A DNA stretch of 64,000 nt from Ceratobasidium sp. AG-K (lineage: Eukaryota > Basidiomycota > Agaricomycetes > Cantharellales > Ceratobasidiaceae), in contig JAWNGF010000002.1 of the NCBI GenBank assembly GCA_037039685.1, positions 2,914,001 through 2,978,000 on the forward strand, read 5' to 3'. Below the pieces are notes generated by a model. It saw only the letters and a list, made by a program, of their open reading frames with translations. It searched no databases and was not told where the DNA came from. Shown piece by piece: positions 56,042 through 64,000 of this stretch (position 1 is its first letter; each line of letters starts with the position of its first letter). Position numbers and translations under genes: made by a program.

Positions 56042-56129
56042 AACAGCAACCCCAATACTGTATAGGACCTAGAATTTGCTCTATATGCATAAAACTCCTG
56101 AAAAATGAAGACGGAAATGGAAACCCATC

Positions 56130-57485
56130 TCAAGGTTGGCCAGATATATCTCGCAATTGCGTTTCCTCCAAACCCAGCGAGTCGGAAGCCGGTGTATCAT
56201 TCCCTCTACCCATATCAATCACAATGGTGTTGGCGTCCGACCCGATTTGGCGAGGTATGGCGTCGTTAGCACTGCTGAATATGCGAAGGAAGTCTAGACG
56301 ATGTTGGATTCTCAAATTTATGAGACATACCTCATTGGCAGCAACACGACCTTCTCGGCTCTGATACAGATGGTGTGCGTCTTTATCCAAGTGAACATAC
56401 TCCTGTACTCCGCAACTACTCTGTCGTCAAATCCAAAGTACCCAAACGTTGTGATCGACGCAATTGGTACAAAGTACCAACCAACCATAGCGAGTTCCCA
56501 GTATAGCTCAGGCATTGAGTCCTTGGATGCGATAAATACCTCTTTCCAGTCTTGGTGCACATCCTCCCAGGAGGTCCATGAATTGATCCCGGCATGCATA
56601 TCAACCGTCATCAAAAATAGCGACATGACTGAAGCGAATGTCATCTGAGTGAGTACCAGAGTAACAATGCGAAGATAGCGGCTGGAGGCATAAGTTAGCC
56701 GTGTAGTTTGCGCCTGCCGAAACTGGGCACGACGATGTATCAGCCAGCGAAGCGTAACACCTAAAGACGAGTCATGACACATAGTTACCAAAGACAGCAT
56801 GATGCTCACCGGAGTAGATCAATGCGGCCCAAGAGAGTAGGATTGTAGGAATCTGTGTGATAAACAAAGCGGGGACAGATGGATAATAACACTATTGCAT
56901 GATGCGAATCAACCCCTGGGTCACTGAATGAGACCAATAACTTACTGCGCCACAGCCAAATCCCTCGGTGATCCCGAATCGGCAAGGTTCCACAATAACG
57001 TCTGCATCAAACCAGTCGGCAATCGTACGAGACCGCAAGAACTTGCTGTACACGTACGTAGAGCGGTAAATATGATTGGTAGCACAACACACATCCCGAT
57101 CTCAAACTTCACACGTTGACGCTTTTCACTTGAATTTGGAGTCCTGTGGTACGGTGTGGAGACGTGCGCCAGACGACGGCAGATACAAACGGTTGCCGCT
57201 GGAACCCCAATGTTTGCACCAAGTTCAACTCTTGTAACTACATGCAGATTAGCCGATAACGCAGCTGTGCTGAACCAGGAACATACCGATGTCGCACCAT
57301 ACCTTGTATTTCACTACATCATTATCGAGCCAGACAAATGTGTTGATTGTGCGGATGATATTGCATGCGGCGAGCCAGAGAATAGCCGAAGTTGTGCAAA
57401 CGTTGCGTGTTTTCCAGTGCCACGGAAGCGGAACGAGAACAATCAAGGCACTGACACAGCTGACGGTGGGGAGTTCGACTCTCAT
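56130..57485 (-). CDS. STE3-type pheromone receptor-like gene 3 (about 363 aa, six exons)
   Basis: Exons (minus): 57485-57287, 57237-57058, 57001-56946, 56891-56810, 56760-56331, 56274-56130; total 1092 nt, open. The first four exons have the same lengths (199, 180, 56, 82) as in gene 1 and the fifth differs by one codon. All introns are short GT-AG; the last acceptor is an NAGNAG (CAGCAG), so one Ser is optional. Motifs: LPLPWHWKTRN, VWCDI, VCICRRL, EGFGC, SWTSWEDVH and FGFDD. The C-terminal tail (about 60 residues, acidic) is longer than in gene 1. Likely a plasma-membrane peptide-pheromone receptor or receptor-like paralog. Confidence 0.87.
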
Positions 57486-57621
57486 TGTGCGAAGGACGGA
57501 AAGCGAGAAAAGTCGCGAGCGGTCGAGATACTCAAACCAAGGGTATTGATATGAGGTTCAAGTTAAATGTCAGTACGGGCCAGTTGTCCCATGCTCTGTT
57601 TCTGGCCACAGAAGCTGATTG

Positions 57622-57634
57622 GTGAGCGCTTATC
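57622..57634 (-). promoter_or_regulatory. Shared upstream 13-mer, receptor gene 3
   Basis: GTGATAAGCGCTC, 137 nt upstream of the ATG of gene 3, in a conserved block that also includes CAGCTTCTGTGG-like sequence shared with gene 2's upstream region. Confidence 0.5.
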
Positions 57635-60602
57635 ACGAGAGCGGCCGCAATGTCGAACCTGATTTTGCCCTTGTCGAGAGAATGTGATGTGTGACGTTTG
57701 GTTCCTCTTCATTTGTATGGTGGAAGTCCAGGCGACAACAAGGTGCACGACCATCGCAACACCCACATGAGTAATGGTGAACCTTGAACTACCAATCAGG
57801 TCCCGCCGTCAGCAACCCTCAAGTTGCCCAAAGGGTTGTTATTGACAGCCCATTTCTAACCTTTCTGATATACACAATAGTCGAGAGATAGTCAGTCGCT
57901 TGGGTGGACCGGTTTTCTGCAAAGCAGAACCAACCTGAGTGCGTATTACTCATAGAATATGGAGGACGCAATGTGTTGTGCACTTTTGCGAATATAATAA
58001 ATGCGTTTCGGACCGCAGAAAAGCGATGAAGTCCGCCCGCTGCGGGGACTTGTGGAGGACGTGGTTGGTGAGTGTTGCACGTTGCGAGTGCGTAGTCACG
58101 TGGCTCTGGGCACGCCTCCGTCAGCCGACCATAACCGCCCCACTGCACGTACCAGCACCTACCCTACCATTAGCTGAGCTTCAAGCATGGATTATGTCTC
58201 GGTTGGGAAGGCCGAACCTTCTAGGCAATCTATAGGTGGGGAAATTTTTATTGGCTGCCGCACGCCTACACCACGGTTGCTCCAGACGATATAGCGCCTT
58301 TGAGCCCTCGACACCCCATCTCACATAAGTTACCTGCTGGCCGGATGACATGATTCGACACACTCTCCACGTGTGCTGTGCTCTGGAACTTGTGCTCTAT
58401 TCACTCCTGTACACAGCAGCTCTATGATCTATGATCCGTGCCCGTTCCTGTCTATGTGATCAGGTTTGCTGCATGCTCGCGATCGCCCTCGTTCCTAGCT
58501 CACCCAGCTGCTTTGGAATCTGCATCCAAGTTCACTTGCTACTTCACGATTGCCTTGTTACCATGCACTTATTGTGGTACATCGCCACACGACCACCCCT
58601 TGTACCCGATCGCACCCGAACCTCATCACGAGGCTCACTCACACCTATGCTCGTACACCACAATACGGTCTTCCGGAGTTGGCGCGGTCACCGATACCTG
58701 TGCATCTGCCGTTTTTACCGTGCCCTTCCCTGCCCGCCGTCGGGTGACAGTCCTTTCTTTAATTCACGTCGCTCGATATTCTGTATCCTTATTTCAGCTC
58801 CCGTACCCCACGCCACCGGCTCGTTTCATTCTGCGCATCTGTTTGGGCCCCACACGCCGTGAGGTCCCTCCAACCACATAACTCCTGCACATTATTTGTC
58901 AGAGCCATTCTCCGCCGTCTAACAAAGCTTGTGCGATGGTATGTGTACATATCGAGCGAATGGAATATTTGCATTGTTTTTAGATCTCAGCCTGATGCAG
59001 CATAAGTCTACGATAAAGTTACGAGCCGGTACCATTTACACAGTCTGGAATGTGCCCGAACTGCATTACATTTTTTATTTGATTTTCTCACCAATTCCTC
59101 GTGCCTGTGGTGACTCCTGCCGATTCGCAACGCCATTCGGGCAAAACCCTCGTTTCACGATCGAGAGTGATACAATCACAAGATTTTGTATCCCTCGTCG
59201 TGCGCACTCGAAACGCGAGCTCGTGCGAGTCGCCGCGTTCCTTCGCCATCAGGTTCTTCGGACCGCTTCTCGGACCTCCTACCCTTCGCAGCGCGTAGTC
59301 TACGATAGGTGGGTACATATCCAACGCTGAGCACGCGCACTAGCGGATTAACCCTAATAAATGTATGAGGATGATTGGATATATGCACATAGTTGGTTTT
59401 AAATGTAAGGCCTCGTGTGTGACTTGCCAATCGTGGAGGGTTGAACCGACTCGTATTGTAGGAAGTATTCGTAACTGACCATTGCGCTGGAATACCCCGT
59501 CGCTCTAGGAGCATATCTTCGCTATGATTGTTGAAGAGTAACCCTTGCAAGTCAGACAACTCTCGCGTGCTCTCGAAGGACGAGCTCAACCCATTCAAAT
59601 TCACCACACCAGGCACGCCATAAGATTTTCCGCTCCAGCACAAACAATCAAGCGCATATAAAATCAGCCCTGAACAATCCAACAGGATCAATCCAATGTA
59701 AACCCCAGCAAAGACTAATTATCCATTCGCACTCCCATCTCGGTACGTCTCGGCGGTGTTGTCCACGACTAACTGCTGGTCACTACTGACAATTTAGTAA
59801 GATTCCTTTGATTTTTATTGATGGATAGCATGAGTTCTCGTTCATGTCCCTCCAAGGGCGATGGAATACACGTTTGCAATGTCGCGGGATCAGCCGTCTC
59901 ATAAAGGTGATAGCTGTTGTATTCTTTAAGATAATGTCCCAGCGCTCATCGCAAGTCAATGTGACTATGCAAAAAGTACTAGATTATCCCACTCTTAGGC
60001 AGAGCGTTTATATTATGCTGCGTAAGGCTCCAGCAGCTGAGGATATTGTTGCGTACTCCACTGATCTATATGTAGCGATACAAGTAAGTGAGCCTACTCT
60101 ATACAGTGGGTGCCAATTTGATTGCACCATGTGATCAAAACCGACTCTTTTTGCAGCTTCTCACTAAAACACTCTAGAACTGAGAAAGAGAAAATATAGG
60201 TGTATTCAGAAAGCTTATACAAATTGATTAAAAAAAAGAGTGAGCAAAACTGTAAGGTGGATGAGGAGATACATGTCAGCCTGTTTTGGCTCTTGTCTGA
60301 AAAAAGGATGTGTCCTAAATGACTGTAATTAGTGCTGATAATCTTGATTAGCCAATTAGGCCAGGAGTGTTGTCCCCCTTGTAATTATGTTTTTGTAGTT
60401 CAAATTTGGGCCCTGCCATGCAAATTATGTGGTAAATAGAACTTGGGATCTTGACTTAGTGTCCCCACATGCTATTAAGGCCAACAAGAATGCCATATAA
60501 TGCCATTACAGGCACCGCTTCAGTTAGTATCTTGCAGAATGTCCCATCCATGCGATAATATTCAATATTGTAATTGTTTTATCTATTTACTATCTATATA
60601 CA
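57635..60602. other. Host region without recognised genes
   Basis: Several ORFs of 90-170 codons exist but none matches a family I know: 57819-58148 (minus), two overlapping plus-strand frames at 58431-58881, 59176-59691 (minus) and 59844-60134 (plus, with a possible GTAAGT...TTGCAG intron at its end). A pheromone precursor would be a tiny gene ending in Cys-aliphatic-aliphatic-X; I read parts of this stretch for such an end and found none. The last 400 bases are AT-rich. Confidence 0.4.
59176..59691 (-). CDS. Hypothetical ORF, 171 codons
   Basis: Longest single frame in the host region. The N-terminal ~17 residues are hydrophobic and could be a signal sequence or anchor; the C-terminal third is Arg-rich and may be out-of-frame read-through past an intron. 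No family recognised and no codon evidence in its favour. It may be a fragment of a spliced gene or chance. Confidence 0.2.
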   Translation of the reverse strand: MILLDCSGLILYALDCLCWSGKSYGVPGVVNLNGLSSSFESTRELSDLQGLLFNNHSEDMLLERRGIPAQWSVTNTSYNTSRFNPPRLASHTRGLTFKTNYVHISNHPHTFIRVNPLVRVLSVGYVPTYRRLRAAKGRRSEKRSEEPDGEGTRRLARARVSSAHDEGYKIL

Positions 60603-60813
60603 TGTTGTGACCCATCCACAACACACATGGACTTTGCTGGCTTGACTGGACTTGTGGTGGCCTTAAGCACCCAATGTACATAGATGTGGCCCTCTCCCTT
60701 GTTTTGTGAGGTGTATGGATGACTTGTCCTTGCAGCCCATATGGCTGTGCTGTCTTCTACATCTTTCCTTCAGAAAGATTGACCTTCTAGAACTTCCATC
60801 TAGAAGGTCTTTG

Positions 60814-61281
60814 TGTCGTAAGCTTCTTCTTGGTGGCTATGAGACAAGCCGCGATGGAGAGTGGACGGCACTAAGACCTAAGTGACCTCTTGAACCACAA
60901 CACACTTAAGTGTCTCTAGGCTCTTGAGGGTAGGGGTGGTTCAAAGTGTCACTCAAAGGGGATGTTTTGACGAGACAAAACAAGCTGGGGTTACCAGTCT
61001 TGTTGGTCCTCTATATATATTCACAAAGTGGCCGAGTCATACAAGGCGCAGCCACACAAGTCATATATACAAGCCAGTCAGGAGTGTCCAAGTGAGTCAT
61101 GCTGCGCAGGCAGTCATGACTTATACAAAGCACAGCCGTGTTACACAATGTAACAGAACAACCACAAGGACGTGGCAATATGGCACAGGAAAAGACAAAC
61201 AACACACAAACAGAACAACAAAAACAAGAACAGACGGGTGAGACGCAAGACGAGTCCGATGGAGTGAGCTAGCTCTCGACA
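60814..61281 (-). repeat. Solo LTR of the main family
   Basis: 468 bp in minus orientation (TGTCGTAAGC...GCTCTCGACA) with perfect TSD CTTTG at 60809-60813 and 61282-61286. Contains the ACAAAACAAGCT 12-mer and the TATA region but no internal sequence. Confidence 0.95.
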
Positions 61282-61352
61282 CTTTGTGACTTGCTGACTG
61301 AGTGTGGTGCCTGATTGGCCACTTTATGTATTGTACAACTTTGAGGCATTTA

Positions 61353-61777
61353 TGTCACAACCCTAGCCGAACCTTGGAGGCCGAGACTCCACAGGTAGTG
61401 ATGATGGGGGTTGGGGCGGCAACTAAGGCCTAAGTGAGTCACGCGATTGTGTGAGGGGAAAACAACAAGAGAACAAGTCTTGTGGGGGCAAGACTTGTGT
61501 CGCTGGTATATATACTAACTACTGTGGCTATGTACAATAGAGAGCAGGCGACAAGGGAAGACAAAAGGAGAAAAGGCAAGAGTCCGAGGGAAGCGAGGAC
61601 AGAACAAAGGGAACGTGATAAGTCCATGGACGCCAAGGGAAAACTGGGACTAGCCAGGCAGGCATGTCCCGCGGTCATGGCTTACATAAAGGCGACTATA
61701 TGCGCCAAGGCGAGGAGAACGAGACCAAACACGAGCCAAACAGAACACAGAAGAGAGAAAAGGAAAAGGTCATGACA
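61353..61777 (-). repeat. 3' LTR of element F
   Basis: A 425-bp unit reading TGTCACAACC at its left end and GGTCATGACA at its right end, so TG...CA with short inverted ends. Immediately to its right (61778-61795), the minus strand reads AAAAGGGGGGGTAG, a polypurine tract that fixes this as the 3' LTR. A TATATATA lies near 61506-61514. Confidence 0.8.
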
Positions 61778-61789
61778 CTACCCCCCCTT

Positions 61790-62275
61790 TTAGGCCGGGG
61801 CATCGACATCAGAAGAAACAGGGGAAACCAAGACAAACTCCTCCCCATCGTCCAGCACCAATGGGTCCTCTGCTGACCCAACCCCTTTCCAGACCCCATA
61901 ATCCTCCTCCTCATCCGTCAAGTCGACGATGGCATCCTGCTGATCGGGCTCCTCCTCGGTGAGGTCGATGTATTCGGTGCAAGCCCGTGCCCTGGCTTTG
62001 CGGTAGGCGTTGACGATCTCGACATGATCGTGGATGTCGGCCATGTCGTGGGCCAGCCAGTTGCGCCAGCGGACGAGGGGCATACCGCAGAAGGAGCGGC
62101 GGGGGCGAGAGCGCTCATAGCGTGCAGAAATGATGAAGTAGAATGACTGGCGGAGTCCGTCGTGCCAGTACAATCCTTCCTCGAGATTGACGCAAGTGAG
62201 GGACCTCTTGAAAGAGGCTGAGCAGGTGAAGGCGTCATTGTAGACGCGGACAGTGGTGTTGGCGAAGCGAGACAT
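61790..62275 (-). CDS. ORF3-like frame of element F (161 aa) with two SIM-type motifs
   Basis: Starts at an ATG inside pol, in the same -1 phase as ORF3 of the main family, and ends 12 nt before the LTR, where main-family ORF3 also ends close to its LTR. The N-terminal 95 residues are basic/hydrophobic and show no resemblance to main-family ORF3. The C-terminal part has YIDLTEEE (102-109) and IVDLTDEEED (116-125), two close matches to the SUMO-interacting motif, then a third acidic patch (PLVLDDGEE). Function unknown. It could be a domesticated or independently acquired accessory protein. Confidence 0.75.
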   Translation of the reverse strand: MSRFANTTVRVYNDAFTCSASFKRSLTCVNLEEGLYWHDGLRQSFYFIISARYERSRPRRSFCGMPLVRWRNWLAHDMADIHDHVEIVNAYRKARARACTEYIDLTEEEPDQQDAIVDLTDEEEDYGVWKGVGSAEDPLVLDDGEEFVLVSPVSSDVDAPA

Positions 62276-63999
62276 GGCGCCGAAGTGGATGTACGAGTAG
62301 GTGGTTTAAGCGCAAGAGGAACCGAAGTAAGAACTTGTTGATGAGGGACTTGGACTCCCGCTGCCTCTTTTATACGCTTTGCACGACGGCTGGGCTGTTC
62401 CTCTTTTTCTTCGGCGGCCGAATTACCCTTTGTTTCCTCATGGCGGCGCTTCCTCGTAACTTTGGGAACTTCCTTGATGGCTTCTGGATGTTCCCTGTGG
62501 AATTCGCTAATGAGTTCTGATGCGTTACCAAGGTTTCCCAAGGGTTCCCACGAATCGTGTTCCGTTGTGTAGCCTTTCCATTTGACAAGATACTTCAGGA
62601 TGCCTTTCTCTATTTTGGAACTTTGAATGGTTTCAACCTCGTATTCCTCTTCTCCTTCAGGTGTCTCAATTGATGGTGGTGGCTTGACAACACGTCCCTC
62701 AATCTCATCTTCTTCGTACTTGGCAAGGCGAGATACATTGACTACTGGGTGTATGGTCATGGATGGAGGAAGTTCCAGTTTGTACGCGTTTTTTCCGATT
62801 GCTTCCAAGATTGTGAAGGGGCCCAAACGCTTATGAGAGAGTTTGATTGATGGCCGGTTTGAAGGAATGTGATCGTGACTGAGCCAAACTTTATCTCCAA
62901 TGATGAAAGGATCCCCACGGCGCCGTTGATCCGCGTATTCCTTATCTTGTTCCTTGCTCAAGGTCAGGCTTGCCTTAGCTTCTTCCAGATTGTCATGGAT
63001 GCGTTGAGCATGAGCCGAGGCTTCCGGAACTGAGCCATCTTCCACTGGTGTACCATCTATGGAAGGATGTCGTGCCGTGTTGGCAAAGAAAGGGGTCATG
63101 CCAATACTTGAGTGGAAGGAATTGTTGTAAGCAAATTCGGCAAAGGGAAGCAGAGAAGCCCAGTCATGTTGCCTGAACGACACATAGGTTCTCAAAAAGG
63201 CTTCTATCATCTGATTGATTCGTTCCGTTTGGCCATCCGTCTCAGGGTGATAGGCTGTGGAGAGTCTGGGTCTAATCTTCAGGGCCTGATAGAGCTCCTT
63301 CATGAATTTTGACGCGAAGGTGGGGCCTCGATCTGATACAACAGTCTCTGGAGTACCATGCAACTTCCAACAATGTTCCATGAAGAGTTCTGCTAGCTTT
63401 GGGGACGTGGTCTTCTCGGTACAGGGGATGAAATGTGCCATTTTAGTGAGCGTATCGACAATGACCAAAATGGAGTCTAGGCTCCTTGATAGGGGTAGTT
63501 TGACAATCATGTCAACCGAGATGTGTTGCCAAGGTTTAGAGGGAAGTTCCAGAGGTTGCAATTCTCCTAGGGGGCGCTGATTGATCGGTTTGCTTCGTTG
63601 GCACAAATCGCAAGATGACACGTATTTGTTAATGAATGCCTTCATTGATGGCCACCAATATTCCCGCTTGATTAATTCCAAAGTCTTGGCTTGTCCCATG
63701 TGACCGGCTGCCTTGTTGTCGTGGTGTAGCTCTAGGATTTGTCGTTTCGTCTTGTTGTTGTTGGGAACATAGATCCGCCCCTTCCTATACAGCATGTTAT
63801 TCCGAATTGTCCAATCTTCGAATTCCTTTTGAACTGTAGCGGGTGCTTTCTCGGGTCGATTGCTGAGGAAGGCCCAAATGGACTGGGTGTATTTGTCACT
63901 TGGCAGTTGCTTCTGAATGGAAGAATGAATTTCCGCTGTTGATGCCATGCCAGTAGGTGATTCTTCTGCCGAATTGATGAAGATGTGGGGAGCGAGCAA
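61918..63999 (-). CDS. Pol of element F, integrase and chromodomain part (partial)
   Basis: Open to the right edge. It contains the integrase HHCC zinc finger (ELHHDNKAAGHMG, CDLCQ), a D-D-35-E core (VDMIVK, SDRGPTF, QTERINQ), a GPF segment and a chromodomain (YEVETI, LVKWKGY, SWEPLGNL). The stretch after the chromodomain becomes Lys/Arg-rich, then Ser/Thr/Pro-rich where it overlaps the ORF3-like frame. RT and protease lie outside the window. Confidence 0.9.
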   Translation of the reverse strand: MLAPHIFINSAEESPTGMASTAEIHSSIQKQLPSDKYTQSIWAFLSNRPEKAPATVQKEFEDWTIRNNMLYRKGRIYVPNNNKTKRQILELHHDNKAAGHMGQAKTLELIKREYWWPSMKAFINKYVSSCDLCQRSKPINQRPLGELQPLELPSKPWQHISVDMIVKLPLSRSLDSILVIVDTLTKMAHFIPCTEKTTSPKLAELFMEHCWKLHGTPETVVSDRGPTFASKFMKELYQALKIRPRLSTAYHPETDGQTERINQMIEAFLRTYVSFRQHDWASLLPFAEFAYNNSFHSSIGMTPFFANTARHPSIDGTPVEDGSVPEASAHAQRIHDNLEEAKASLTLSKEQDKEYADQRRRGDPFIIGDKVWLSHDHIPSNRPSIKLSHKRLGPFTILEAIGKNAYKLELPPSMTIHPVVNVSRLAKYEEDEIEGRVVKPPPSIETPEGEEEYEVETIQSSKIEKGILKYLVKWKGYTTEHDSWEPLGNLGNASELISEFHREHPEAIKEVPKVTRKRRHEETKGNSAAEEKEEQPSRRAKRIKEAAGVQVPHQQVLTSVPLALKPPTRTSTSAPCLASPTPLSASTMTPSPAQPLSRGPSLASISRKDCTGTTDSASHSTSSFLHAMSALAPAAPSAVCPSSAGATGWPTTWPTSTIMSRSSTPTAKPGHGLAPNTSTSPRRSPISRMPSST

Positions 64000-64000
64000 A

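Larger units (their letters stand above)
61353..64000 (-). mobile_element. Chromovirus element F (second family), 3' part
   Basis: Minus-strand element running off the right edge. The 3' LTR is 61353-61777, then a polypurine tract, an ORF3-like frame (61790-62275) and pol (61918 onward). Pol differs strongly from the main family and has a canonical chromodomain with the WEP motif. The TSD would be ATTTA (61348-61352); its partner is outside the window. Confidence 0.88.

Noticed and set aside
58431..58881. Two overlapping plus-strand ORFs of 143 and 147 codons as genes
   Set aside because: They overlap in different frames over nearly their whole length, at most one could be real, and neither shows a known motif.
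59844..60134. Possible pheromone precursor ending ...DCTM
   Set aside because: The Cys is third from the end, so it is not a CaaX box, and the protein is longer and unlike lipopeptide pheromone precursors.
60603..61361. Inverted pair TGTTGTGAC / GTCACAAC suggesting an LTR or transposon interrupted by the solo LTR
   Set aside because: No matching target duplication flanks it, and the right-hand half is better explained as the start of element F's 3' LTR (61353-61777), which has its own polypurine tract.
1..64000. CRISPR arrays, bacterial operons, rRNA or tRNA genes
   Set aside because: None seen; repeats are explained by LTR elements and the gene structures are eukaryotic.

Overview
The window is eukaryotic and looks fungal, most likely an Agaricomycete (Rhizoctonia/Ceratobasidium-like by my recollection of its retrotransposons; not verified). 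The evidence is short GT-AG introns of about 50 nt, chromodomain-bearing Ty3/gypsy elements, a hAT transposase with many small introns, and STE3-type pheromone-receptor genes with the basidiomycete signature.

Layout. From 1 to 42286 the sequence is a nest of Ty3/gypsy (chromovirus) elements that can be unpicked exactly by LTR ends (TG...CA) and 5-bp target-site duplications (TSDs). A minus-strand element Y (1-2400 and 39398-42286, truncated by the left edge) is split by plus-strand element Z (2401-39397, TSD TTGAG). Z is split three times: by A (3333-10972, minus, TSD AGATC), by B (11299-18992, plus, TSD AAATC) and by E (23547-37986, plus, TSD TCCCA). E contains C (25015-32245, TSD TAAGG). 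B carries a solo LTR (14420-14885, TSD GCGGG), and A carries a solo LTR of another family (9357-9768, TSD GTTCT). From 42287 to 51727 lies a decayed hAT transposase gene whose last exon is interrupted by a seventh related element, D (44457-51662, TSD GTTTT). From 51728 to 60813 is non-repetitive host DNA with a tandem cluster of three STE3-like receptor genes on the minus strand (two with intact exon structure, one pseudogene). A solo LTR (60814-61281) and a different chromovirus, F (61353 to the right edge, minus), close the window.

Element biology. The seven related elements share one plan: LTR of 455-469 bp, gag with a CCHC knuckle, pol (protease, reverse transcriptase, RNase H, integrase, GPY/F-like segment, chromodomain), a third ORF (ORF3), a polypurine tract and an LTR. 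Three features recur in every copy that can be read. First, a GGGAAAA slippery heptamer sits just before the gag stop, in the right register to fuse gag to pol by -1 frameshifting. Second, a 12-nt sequence two bases after the 5' LTR is a perfect complement of 12 nt about 32-35 nt downstream of the LTR TATA box, the geometry of Tf1-type self-priming, and no tRNA-type primer site is seen. Third, ORF3 is in the -1 phase relative to pol, overlaps its 3' end, and ends in an acidic IDLT motif resembling a SUMO-interacting motif. The unrelated element F has an ORF in the same place and phase with two such motifs.

Decay is dominated by CpG to TpG/CpA changes, which turn Arg codons into stops and catalytic Asp codons into Asn. 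LTR pair divergence (Z about 5 percent by eye, inner elements below 1 percent) agrees with the nesting order.
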